From the NCBI GenBank assembly GCA_039811225.1, contig JBDHYG010000009.1, positions 24,165 to 88,164 on the forward strand: 64,000 bases of DNA. The letters are read 5' to 3'. Each line of letters starts with the position of its first letter. Position 1 is the stretch's first letter. Shown piece after piece: positions 44,560 through 52,622 of this stretch. The DNA is from JAFDXJ01 sp039811225 (GTDB taxonomy: Bacteria > Bacteroidota > Bacteroidia > Chitinophagales > Chitinophagaceae). The notes beneath the pieces were generated by a model that worked only from the letters and a program-made list of their open reading frames with translations, did no database searches and was not told where the DNA came from. The translations under genes and the position numbers were made by a program.

Positions 44560-45537
44560 TTATTTGCTGTTCAGGGAATTGGTCAATGTGGGATTAAATT
44601 TACTTTCCAGTTTTGCTTTATAGCGGACAATAGCATTTAAAATGCAACCAGCCATTTCATTTTGTCCGGATTCACTGTTGAGATAATCTTCATCGGATGG
44701 GGTGCATAGAAAACCGGTTTCTACTAAGATACTCGGCATGGCCGTTGCCTGTAATACCCAGATACCTTCCCAGTCACGTTGTTTTACGCCCAGGTTGACC
44801 CGGCCCACTTTTTCAATTTCTTCCTGTACATATTCGGCAATATTCTTACTGTTTTCAAAATATTTCTGAACGCGCAGGTTGGCAAGGATCTTGGCTTCCG
44901 GGCTGTCATATTGAAAAGAAGAATCATTATTGCCGGAAAATTCATCCTGGCCTGAATTCGCATATTTTATCTTCTGATCATTTTTATTCAATGCCCAGAT
45001 ATAGGTTTCTGTGCCTTTAATAGTGCCCGGTAATTTTTCATAATGATAATCTGCAACTTTCCGGGTATGCCACACTTTTTTTCGTTTGCTGCCTTTCCCG
45101 CTATAGGTATAATATTTTTCCGTATGATATCCATCTATCACTTTTTTCTTCCCGGTAGGATAATCATTGGCATGTATGGAAATATATAAATCACCTTGTA
45201 CCTCATTGGCCAATTGTGCCCGGTAGCGGTTCGCAGCATTTTTATCCTGCATGCCATTGGGCAGGTTGCGGTCTGTGCGTGTGTACACTACTTTACAATT
45301 GGGCAATGCTTCCTGAATTTTTTTGCCCAGCTTCAAGGCAATAGCCAGGGCTACATCCGATTCATTACTGTAGGCACCCTGTGTACCGGGATCAGGTAAA
45401 CCATGGCCCGGATCAATGACAATGGTCTTTAATGTTTTGGACTGGTCATTTTGTATTTGCCTTTCCAGTGGAGCCGAAGAAGTGAACAGTAATAAAAAAA
45501 GTAAAGAGAAAAAAGATATCAAAAATTTAGTACGCAT
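44560..45537 (-). CDS. N-acetylmuramoyl-L-alanine amidase
   Basis: 325 residues with an N-terminal signal (about 1-22). Amidase_3 zinc ligands: His in IDPGHGLPDPG, Glu in NESDVALAI, and His in YISIHANDYPTG; catalytic Glu in LVETGFL. It cuts the amide bond between MurNAc and the stem peptide. An insert of about 60 residues (120-180, with KKVIDGYHTEKYYTYSGKG) is larger than in E. coli AmiA. It stands 65 bases from the divergent LptD-like gene. Confidence 0.9.
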   Translation of the reverse strand: MRTKFLISFFSLLFLLLFTSSAPLERQIQNDQSKTLKTIVIDPGHGLPDPGTQGAYSNESDVALAIALKLGKKIQEALPNCKVVYTRTDRNLPNGMQDKNAANRYRAQLANEVQGDLYISIHANDYPTGKKKVIDGYHTEKYYTYSGKGSKRKKVWHTRKVADYHYEKLPGTIKGTETYIWALNKNDQKIKYANSGQDEFSGNNDSSFQYDSPEAKILANLRVQKYFENSKNIAEYVQEEIEKVGRVNLGVKQRDWEGIWVLQATAMPSILVETGFLCTPSDEDYLNSESGQNEMAGCILNAIVRYKAKLESKFNPTLTNSLNSK

Positions 45538-45602
45538 ATTTCATCCGTTGATATTCTTCACGAATCATTAATCGTATAAAACCTATTTTTGTTTTTAAGT
45601 GT

Positions 45603-48344
45603 ATGCCAAACCGCAGCGAAGTTAAGACAAAATATCTTTTTTTTGGTTTAACTGTACTACTGATTTGCTCTATAACGCATTTCAATACAGTTAAAGCAAA
45701 TGATTTTCCTATTTTTCTCAAATTCTTAACAGGCCTGGATACAGTTCCTGTCAAAGAAAAAATACCAACTATTCCGGCAGATACCATTCCGATGAAAAAC
45801 CCGGATTCATCCCTGAACCAGCATACCGATTCCCTGCATCAGTCAATGGACACGATACGTCCGCCAAAAGATACAATAGTTCAGCATATTGACACCCTGC
45901 TCATTTCCCGTGATTCACTGGATGCACCTATTGAATATGCAGCAGAAGATTCAGGTGTGTTGGTAATTCCTGATAAACAAATGTTTTTGTATGGTAAAGC
46001 AAGGGTAAAACAAACAACCACGAACCTGGAAGCGGCAACTATTGAATATGACCAGGTAACCAATATGCTGAAAGCCTATGGAGGAACTGATACTTCCCTG
46101 GGCCCATTAAACCAGGCCGTCATTACCCAGGATGGCAGCACATCAAAAAATGATACGATTTTCTTTAACCTGAAAACACAAAAGGGGCTGAGTAAAAATA
46201 CCTATTATAATGAAGGGGAAATTTATGTGCATGCCCAACGCTTTAAGAAAGTGAGCCCTGATGTGGCGTATGCGTATAAAACTACTTTTACTACCTGTAA
46301 CCTGGATACACCGCATTTTGATATTCGTGCACGTAAATTAAAAATCATTAATAATAAACTCGCGGTGAGCGGACCAGCATTCATTGAGTTCGAAGGGGTA
46401 CCTATGCCCATTGGTTTGCCTTTTGGAATTTATCCTTTGACAAAAGGCCGGCATTCAGGCCTGTTGCCACCACAGTTTGCATCCAATGAAAGTTTTGGCC
46501 TTGGCCTTGAAGGCCTGGGTTATTATAAAGTGATCAATGATAACTGGGATATTATTACCCGTGGAAATATTTATACCTATGGCGGATTTAATATCAGTGT
46601 GAACCCGGAATATTATAAGCGTTATCGCTATCGAGGCAATTTTAATATTCAATACCAGAAAACCAAAATTCTGAATTCTTCCGGGTTATCGAAAAATGAG
46701 TTTACAGAGACTTCCGGTTTTTTTATCACCTGGAATCATGCGACAGATCCCAAAGCAAGGCCTGGTACATCGTTTACAGCGAATGTACGTGCAGGTAGTA
46801 CCAAGTACAATCAATATGTTCCCAACAATGCTTTTCAGAATTATCAGAACCAGTTAAGTTCTTCCGTAACCTGGAGCCGAAGCTGGAACCAGGGAAAATA
46901 TAACCTGAGTATTGCCGGCAACCACGACCAGAATAATAATCTCGGCCTGATCAATGTGCGACTGCCGACCGTGAATTTTTCAGCATCTACTATTTACCCG
47001 TTTCAAAAAAAGGAAATGGTGGGCAGCCCTAAATGGTATGAAAATTTAGGTATCTCCTACAATGGAACTTTCCTGAACCAGATTTCTTTTTATGATTCCG
47101 CTTTTGATTTCAAGCGCTTACTCGATACTGCACAATGGGGCGCTGATCATTCTATTCCCATTACCCTTTCCCTGCCTCAATTAGGGCCATTGAATATTGC
47201 ACCTACCATTTCTTATGAAGAAAGATGGTATGGCCAACTTATTGACCGCACCTGGGATCCTTCCCGGAAAAAAGTAGATACGGTAATCAGGCGCGGCTTT
47301 TATACAGCCCGTGAAATGAATTTCGGTGTGAATATAAATACCCGGATTTTCGGCACCTACAATTTTGGAAAAAAATCCCGGATCATGGCATTGCGGCATG
47401 AAATAAAACCTTTTATCGGTATTAATTACAAACCCAATATGGTGGGCAAATATTATTCAGATGTACAAATTGATACCCTGGGTAATTTCTATCGGTTTTC
47501 TAAATTGGATGGTGGCGTCATCGGCTCTTTTAGTGAAACACGTTTCGGCGGGATAAATTTTGGTATTGATAACTTATTTGAAATGAAAGTCCGTACAAAA
47601 GATTCCACCGATGAAAATGGTGGTATAAAAAAAATACGCCTGATTGATGGGCTTGGTATTACGGGTGGGTATAATTTTATTGTAGATAGTTTTAACTGGT
47701 CGCCATTTGCAATTTCATTACGAAGCAACCTCTTCAACAAAATCAATATCACCGGGACTGCGGCCATAGATCCATATAAAATAGATACCCTTGGAAGACG
47801 CATCAATGAGTTGTATTGGAAAGACGGAAAAATCGGTCGTTTCACCGGCGGCAACCTGGCTATATCCACGAGCCTGAAAAGCAAACCAAAAGATAAAAGA
47901 TCCGATTCAGACCGCCTGCCGGTAGATCCAACACTCACCAGTGAACAACAGCAGGAAGAATTGGAATACATTCGCAATAACCCATCCGAGTTTGTGGATT
48001 TTAATAGCGCCTGGTCATTAAACCTATCCTATTCACTCAATTTATATCGTGCCCTGGCACCCGATCTGCGCAGCTTTAATACACAAATCAGTTCATCCAT
48101 CCGGATTGACGGTGATATCAGCCTGGCACCCAAATGGAAATTAGGTGGAGGCACTTATTTTGATTTTAAAACAGGACGAATCCAGGCGGTTAATTTATTT
48201 CTTACCCGGGATATGCATTGCTGGCAAATGGCTATCAATGTGCAGGTGGGCCAGTTTAAATCCTTTAGTATTACCCTCAATCCAAAATCGGGTGTCTTAC
48301 GCGACCTGAAAATTAACCGGGTGCGAACGTTTAATAATTTTTAA
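45603..48344 (+). CDS. LptD-like outer membrane LPS assembly barrel
   Basis: 913 residues: an N-terminal hydrophobic segment, a Ser/Thr/Asp linker (about 50-110), OstA-like periplasmic beta units (about 115-270, FLYGKARVKQTTTNLEAAT) and a long C-terminal barrel (about 290-913) ending in NRVRTFNNF. The PMPIGLPFGIYPL block and surrounding strands match the LptD family of Bacteroidota; LptD inserts LPS into the outer leaflet. Divergent from the amidase and near the OstA-like gene, so an LPS export locus is likely. The disulfide-type cysteines of E. coli LptD are not evident. Confidence 0.85.
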   Translation: MPNRSEVKTKYLFFGLTVLLICSITHFNTVKANDFPIFLKFLTGLDTVPVKEKIPTIPADTIPMKNPDSSLNQHTDSLHQSMDTIRPPKDTIVQHIDTLLISRDSLDAPIEYAAEDSGVLVIPDKQMFLYGKARVKQTTTNLEAATIEYDQVTNMLKAYGGTDTSLGPLNQAVITQDGSTSKNDTIFFNLKTQKGLSKNTYYNEGEIYVHAQRFKKVSPDVAYAYKTTFTTCNLDTPHFDIRARKLKIINNKLAVSGPAFIEFEGVPMPIGLPFGIYPLTKGRHSGLLPPQFASNESFGLGLEGLGYYKVINDNWDIITRGNIYTYGGFNISVNPEYYKRYRYRGNFNIQYQKTKILNSSGLSKNEFTETSGFFITWNHATDPKARPGTSFTANVRAGSTKYNQYVPNNAFQNYQNQLSSSVTWSRSWNQGKYNLSIAGNHDQNNNLGLINVRLPTVNFSASTIYPFQKKEMVGSPKWYENLGISYNGTFLNQISFYDSAFDFKRLLDTAQWGADHSIPITLSLPQLGPLNIAPTISYEERWYGQLIDRTWDPSRKKVDTVIRRGFYTAREMNFGVNINTRIFGTYNFGKKSRIMALRHEIKPFIGINYKPNMVGKYYSDVQIDTLGNFYRFSKLDGGVIGSFSETRFGGINFGIDNLFEMKVRTKDSTDENGGIKKIRLIDGLGITGGYNFIVDSFNWSPFAISLRSNLFNKINITGTAAIDPYKIDTLGRRINELYWKDGKIGRFTGGNLAISTSLKSKPKDKRSDSDRLPVDPTLTSEQQQEELEYIRNNPSEFVDFNSAWSLNLSYSLNLYRALAPDLRSFNTQISSSIRIDGDISLAPKWKLGGGTYFDFKTGRIQAVNLFLTRDMHCWQMAINVQVGQFKSFSITLNPKSGVLRDLKINRVRTFNNF

Positions 48345-48479
48345 TGCATGGAACAGAAAAACCGTATGTTGATTTTGATAGTTAACCATGTAACGATTCC
48401 ATTTTCCCGGCAGCAACAAATTTTAAATAACAAAATACCTGCAAATTTTTTCCCTAACATTGCAGCATAGAAGTAAAGA

Positions 48480-49652
48480 ATGTATCCAAATTTATATTAC
48501 TTATTCAGGGAGTTATTTCATATAGATCTTCCTTTTTTAAAAATCATCAATTCCTTTGGTTTTTTTGTGGCTTTATCTTTCCTCGCTGCCGCCTGGGCAT
48601 TCTCAAAAGAATTGAAACGAAAAGAAGCATTGGGAGAATTGACCTACCTGGAAAAAAAAGAGATCATTGGACAGCCTGCAAGTACGGCCGAATTATTGGT
48701 TAATTTCTTCCTCGGTTTTGTCTTAGGATTTAAAATTATCGGTGTATTGCTGGTACCGGGTGCCCTGGATAATCCCCAGGGTTTTATTTTTTCATCTCAG
48801 GGAAGCTGGCCGGCCGGAATTATCCTGGGTGCATTTTTCACCTGGCTGAAATGGCGGGAAAAAAATAAAACAAAAAAAGAAAAGCCGGAAGAAAAAATGG
48901 TACGGATCTGGCCAAGCGACCGGGTAGGGGATATCGTAATCATTGCAGCCATAGCGGGCTTTATAGGTGCAAAAATTTTTGATAACCTGGAAAACTGGGA
49001 CCGTTTTATACAGGATCCCATTGGCAATCTCTTTTCGCCCAGTGGCCTTACTTTTTATGGCGGGCTGATTGTGGCTACCCTTGTCTTATGGAATTATTTT
49101 TCGAAACGAAATATACCATTTATCCGGGTGGCAGATGCGGCGGCACCCGGCCTAATGCTAGCCTATGGCCTGGGCCGTGTGGGTTGCCAGGTGGCCGGTG
49201 ATGGCGACTGGGGTATTGTAAATACATTGCCCAAACCCTTTAGCTGGATGCCGGATTGGTTCTGGGCATTTGATTATGCACATAATGTAAATGGCGAAGG
49301 CATTCCTATTCCTAATTGTGATTGGGGTGAGTATTGTTATCGCCTGGCACAACCGGTTTTCCCAACACCGTTATACGAAATTATAGCGGCCTTATTGATC
49401 TTTGTTTTCTTGTGGAGTATTCGTAAGAAAATACACACAGCCGGCAGGATGTTTGCCATTTACTTAATCTTAAATGGTATCGAGCGGTTCTTCATTGAAC
49501 TCATCCGGGTAAATACAAAATATTCCATTTTTGGCTTTCATCCCACACAAGCGGAATTGATCTCTTCTTGTCTATTCATAGGTGGGATTATTCTTTATGT
49601 GTATAGCCCCAAACTGAAAATTAACCAGGTCGCTCCTCCAATTAAGAAATAG
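48480..49652 (+). CDS. lgt: Prolipoprotein diacylglyceryl transferase
   Basis: 390 residues, longer than the E. coli enzyme (about 290), with seven-plus spans. The Lgt signature Gly-Arg block is GLGRVGCQVAGDGDWG and the catalytic-region motifs ERFFIELIRVN and FHPTQAELIS are present. It transfers diacylglycerol to lipoprotein cysteines, the first step for the several lipoproteins in this window. A loop of about 40 extra residues (KNKTKKEKPEEKMVRIWPSD) carries many lysines. It is monocistronic with a clear terminator. Confidence 0.93.
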   Translation: MYPNLYYLFRELFHIDLPFLKIINSFGFFVALSFLAAAWAFSKELKRKEALGELTYLEKKEIIGQPASTAELLVNFFLGFVLGFKIIGVLLVPGALDNPQGFIFSSQGSWPAGIILGAFFTWLKWREKNKTKKEKPEEKMVRIWPSDRVGDIVIIAAIAGFIGAKIFDNLENWDRFIQDPIGNLFSPSGLTFYGGLIVATLVLWNYFSKRNIPFIRVADAAAPGLMLAYGLGRVGCQVAGDGDWGIVNTLPKPFSWMPDWFWAFDYAHNVNGEGIPIPNCDWGEYCYRLAQPVFPTPLYEIIAALLIFVFLWSIRKKIHTAGRMFAIYLILNGIERFFIELIRVNTKYSIFGFHPTQAELISSCLFIGGIILYVYSPKLKINQVAPPIKK

Positions 49653-49687
49653 CCTGGTAAAAAAAGCACCAGGGTACTATTTTTTTA
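49653..49687 (+). terminator. Intrinsic terminator after lgt
   Basis: CCTGGT (49653-49658) pairs with ACCAGG (49668-49673) around an A-rich loop, then GTACTATTTTTTT. It starts on the base after the lgt stop codon. Confidence 0.8.
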
Positions 49688-49721
49688 TTTTAGTATAGAA
49701 ATTTAAAACATAGAGCTTTTG

Positions 49722-49729
49722 TATTTTTG
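49722..49729 (+). promoter_or_regulatory. -7 element upstream of yajQ
   Basis: TATTTTTG matches TAnnTTTG and lies about 18 bases before the yajQ ATG, after the lgt terminator. The leader would be very short. No clear -33 TTG. Confidence 0.4.
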
Positions 49730-49746
49730 TAAGTAAATATTTTCTT

Positions 49747-50235
49747 ATGCCTTCTTTTGATATTGAAAGTACCGTTGATTTACAAACCCTCGATAATGCC
49801 GTGAATAATGTAAAGAAAGAAATTCTTAACCGCTATGATTTTAAAGGCGCCCATGCAGTAGTGGAGCTGGATAAAAAAGCATACTGCATTCATCTTGAAA
49901 CGGATAGTGATATGAAAATGCGGCAAATCTGCGATATTATTATCAGTAAGAGCATTAAATTGGGAATTGATGCATCGGCTTTTGATTTCGAAAAAGAAAT
50001 ACTCCCTTCCGGAAAGTTTCTTAAAAAAGAAGTACCTGTGCGGAATGGCCTGAAACAGGAAGATGCCAAACGGATTGTCAAGCTAATCAAAGATGGTGGC
50101 TATAAAGTCCAGGCTCAAATCCTGGATGATAAAGTACGGGTAACAGGTAAAAAAATTGATGAACTACAGGAAATTATTGCTGCCTGCCGGGCAGGCAACC
50201 TGGGCATACCCCTCCAGTTTGTCAATATGAAATAG
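49747..50235 (+). CDS. YajQ-family nucleotide-binding protein
   Basis: 162 residues of the YajQ family, two ferredoxin-like halves. MPSFDIESTVDLQTLDNAVNN and DFKGAHAVVELDKKAY are characteristic, as is QAQILDDKVRVTGKKIDELQ in the second half. Some relatives bind c-di-GMP or tRNA/rRNA, but the role here is unknown. Cytoplasmic, transcribed alone ahead of the rpmE2 region. Confidence 0.92.
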   Translation: MPSFDIESTVDLQTLDNAVNNVKKEILNRYDFKGAHAVVELDKKAYCIHLETDSDMKMRQICDIIISKSIKLGIDASAFDFEKEILPSGKFLKKEVPVRNGLKQEDAKRIVKLIKDGGYKVQAQILDDKVRVTGKKIDELQEIIAACRAGNLGIPLQFVNMK

Positions 50236-50256
50236 GTATATATTGTATTGAAAGCC

Positions 50257-50403
50257 AGGGAAAAGTTTCATTGTTCCCTACTTTTGGCTGCTTTCTGCCA
50301 GCCCTAAATTCTAAAGATTTGCAGAAATGAAATTGTTTTTTTTCAACAAGAATTTCTCTGTATTTTTGCAGCCATTTTAAAAATTGCACGGCAAAATCCG
50401 TGC
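50257..50403 (+). promoter_or_regulatory. Hairpin-rich spacer and leader upstream of rpmE2
   Basis: Between yajQ and rpmE2 are stems AGGGAA/TTCCCT (50257-50279), GGCTG/CAGCC (50286-50303) and CAGAAAT/ATTTCTCTG (50322-50360). A TATTTTTG -7 element follows at 50361-50368, with TTG at 50333-50335 as candidate -33. The predicted leader then holds GCACGG/CCGTGC (50386-50403), 18 bases before the L31 start. Ribosomal protein L31 leaders are autoregulated in several phyla; whether this one is similar is untested. Confidence 0.4.
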
Positions 50404-50420
50404 TGCCTAAAGCAATAAAC

Positions 50421-50672
50421 ATGAAAAAAGGTATCCATCCAGAAAATTATCGTTTTGTAGTTTTCAAAGACATGAGTAACGGTGTAGCTTTCCTGGGCCG
50501 CTCTACTACATTTTCCAAAGAAACCATTACCTGGGAAGATGGTAATGAATACCCGCTGATCAAAGTGGAAATTTCCAATACCTCTCATCCTTTTTATACC
50601 GGGAAAAATGTATTGGTAGATACAGCCGGCCGTATTGATAAGTTTAAGAAGCGCTACGAGAAAAAAAAGTAA
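50421..50672 (+). CDS. rpmE2: 50S ribosomal protein L31, type B (zinc-independent)
   Basis: 83-residue large-subunit protein. MKKGIHPENYRFVVFKDM and the SNTSHPFYTGK block identify bL31. It has no CxxC cysteines, so it is the zinc-free paralog type. The frame is open seven codons upstream to 50400, but the ATG at 50421 gives the family start. The serA gene follows after a 10-bp stem. Confidence 0.96.
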   Translation: MKKGIHPENYRFVVFKDMSNGVAFLGRSTTFSKETITWEDGNEYPLIKVEISNTSHPFYTGKNVLVDTAGRIDKFKKRYEKKK

Positions 50673-50693
50673 GCCATTGATGATATTCAGAAC

Positions 50694-50730
50694 ATATCCT
50701 CCGAAACTAATCGGAGGATATTGTATTTTA
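50694..50730 (+). terminator. Terminator-like hairpin after rpmE2
   Basis: ATATCCTCCG (50694-50703) and CGGAGGATAT (50712-50721) form a perfect 10-bp stem with loop AAACTAAT, followed by a mixed T-rich TGTATTTTA. It separates rpmE2 from serA; the T-run is imperfect. Confidence 0.6.
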
Positions 50731-50765
50731 GGCACTTTCTGTATTTGATAAATGAACAGCCTGCG

Positions 50766-52013
50766 ATGATGAAACAAAAAATAGCAAAAGAAACCAGTTA
50801 CCCCAAAGAGAAAATTAAAATTCTTTTTCTTGAAAATATAAGTGATTCAGCCATGGCGCTGTTTCATAAAAATGGCTATACCCAGGTTAAGAAAATTCCA
50901 GGCAGCATTCCGGAAGAGACATTACTCAAAGAGATCCGGGATGTACATATCCTGGGCATTCGCAGTAAAACACAGGTTAATGCAAAGGTGTTGGAAGCCG
51001 CCGGCAAATTACAAGCCATAGGATGTTTTTGTATAGGTGTGAACCAGGTGGACCTGGCCACTGCTACCCAAAAAGGAATAGCAGTATTCAATGCACCTTA
51101 CAGCAATACCCGCAGTGTGGCAGAAATGATCATCGGGCTTTGCATTATGCTGATCCGCAAGGTACCTGAAAAAAATTTTGCGGCCCACCAGGGACAATGG
51201 ATGAAAGATGCCACCGGCAGTTATGAATTGCGGGGGAAAACCCTGGGCATTATCGGCTATGGCAATATTGGCACGCAAGTAAGTATCCTGGCTGAGTCCC
51301 TTGGCATGAAAATAATTTTTTATGACATTGAAACGAAATTGCCTTTAGGCAATGCACATGCGGCGCCCAATTTAAAAACCTTATTGAAAAAGTCCGATAT
51401 CGTTACCCTGCATGTGCCGGAAACGAAAGCCACCAAAAACCTGTTGAATAAACAAACGATCCAATACATGAAACCCGGTTCCATTCTCCTGAATTATGCA
51501 CGGGGAACAGTGGTGGATATTAAAGCATTGAAGGAAGCATTAGTTTCCGGGCATATAAGTGGCGCTGCACTGGATGTCTATCCCGAAGAACCGGAGAAAA
51601 ACGGGGATGCTTTTTATACACCATTGCAGGGTTTACACCAGGTAATTTTGACTCCACATATTGGCGGCTCCACCCAGGAAGCGCAGCATAATATCGGTGA
51701 AGATGTGAGTCAAAAATTATTTAATTATCTTGAAAAAGGAATTTCCTATGGTGCCCGCACTATTCCTGCATTAAGCCTGCCACCCATGGAAGGCGCACAT
51801 CGTATCCTGCATATCCATGAAAATATTCCCGGTGTCTTAAGCGCTATCAATACGCAAATGGCCACCCATAATATGAATATCCTGGGGCAATACCTGAAAA
51901 CAAATGAAAGGATTGGTTATGTGGTGCTCGATGTGGACAAACATCTTTCGCGCAAAGCCATGGATTTATTGAAATCGGTAAAAGGTACCATTAAAGTGCG
52001 GATACTGTATTGA
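50766..52013 (+). CDS. serA: D-3-phosphoglycerate dehydrogenase with ACT domain
   Basis: First step of serine synthesis. 415 residues, the E. coli-type length. NAD-binding ELRGKTLGIIGYGNIGTQ, substrate/catalytic motifs ARGTVVDIKALKEALVSGH and the PHIGGSTQEAQHNIG helix with catalytic His are present; a C-terminal ACT domain (about 340-415, HENIPGVLSAINTQM) suggests serine feedback. The frame opens earlier at a TTG inside the terminator stem; ATG at 50766 or 50769 fits the family better. Confidence 0.94.
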   Translation: MMKQKIAKETSYPKEKIKILFLENISDSAMALFHKNGYTQVKKIPGSIPEETLLKEIRDVHILGIRSKTQVNAKVLEAAGKLQAIGCFCIGVNQVDLATATQKGIAVFNAPYSNTRSVAEMIIGLCIMLIRKVPEKNFAAHQGQWMKDATGSYELRGKTLGIIGYGNIGTQVSILAESLGMKIIFYDIETKLPLGNAHAAPNLKTLLKKSDIVTLHVPETKATKNLLNKQTIQYMKPGSILLNYARGTVVDIKALKEALVSGHISGAALDVYPEEPEKNGDAFYTPLQGLHQVILTPHIGGSTQEAQHNIGEDVSQKLFNYLEKGISYGARTIPALSLPPMEGAHRILHIHENIPGVLSAINTQMATHNMNILGQYLKTNERIGYVVLDVDKHLSRKAMDLLKSVKGTIKVRILY

Positions 52014-52023
52014 TACATTTCCT

Positions 52024-52593
52024 TTATTTTTTGGGCCGGTATATTTGTAATAAAGAAAACAATTCCGTATCCAGGAATTTGCCATTGTAATAATAGTTCT
52101 CTTTAAAGAATCCTTCCTGGCGGAAACCTTGTTTTTCCAATACCCGACGGGACGCGGCATTGAGCGGATTGATATTGGCTTCAATGCTGTGCAATTTTAA
52201 TATATCAAAGCCAAAATCGAGGACACAACTAATAGCTTCTGAAGCATAACCATGGTTCCAGAAATCAGGCAACAACATATACCCGATTTCTGCCCGGTGA
52301 TGGTCTTTTTCAATGCGCCAATATCCGATGGTGCCGATAAGCGGGGCTGTACCTTTGAGTGATATGCCCCACATAATTGCTGCATTGTTTTGATATTGGT
52401 TGTTCATATTCTGGATCATCTCCTGTGCCACTTTAATAGAAGCGATCTTTTCTTTATCAATATATTGCATGGTTTGCTGGCCGGAACGCAATGCAAAAAT
52501 GACCGGTGCATCTGTATTGATTATTTTGCGTAAGGTCAGGTGAGTTGTATCCAATACCGGGAAGGGCAGGCTGTTAAAATTTAAAAATAGCAT
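52024..52593 (-). CDS. GNAT-family N-acetyltransferase (RimJ/RimL-like)
   Basis: 189-residue GNAT enzyme. Strand-loop motifs LTLRKIINTDAPVIFALR and AEIGYMLLPDFWNHGYASEA (acetyl-CoA pyrophosphate loop), and NPLNAASRRVLEKQGFRQEG near the end, match the RimJ/L ribosomal-protein acetyltransferase group. The acceptor is not known; alternatives include small-molecule or antibiotic acetylation. Convergent with serA, 10 bases apart, and 29 bases downstream of dnaE on the same strand. Confidence 0.87.
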   Translation of the reverse strand: MLFLNFNSLPFPVLDTTHLTLRKIINTDAPVIFALRSGQQTMQYIDKEKIASIKVAQEMIQNMNNQYQNNAAIMWGISLKGTAPLIGTIGYWRIEKDHHRAEIGYMLLPDFWNHGYASEAISCVLDFGFDILKLHSIEANINPLNAASRRVLEKQGFRQEGFFKENYYYNGKFLDTELFSLLQIYRPKK

Positions 52594-52622
52594 GGTAAGG
52601 GGTTGAAAATATTTCGGTAAAA

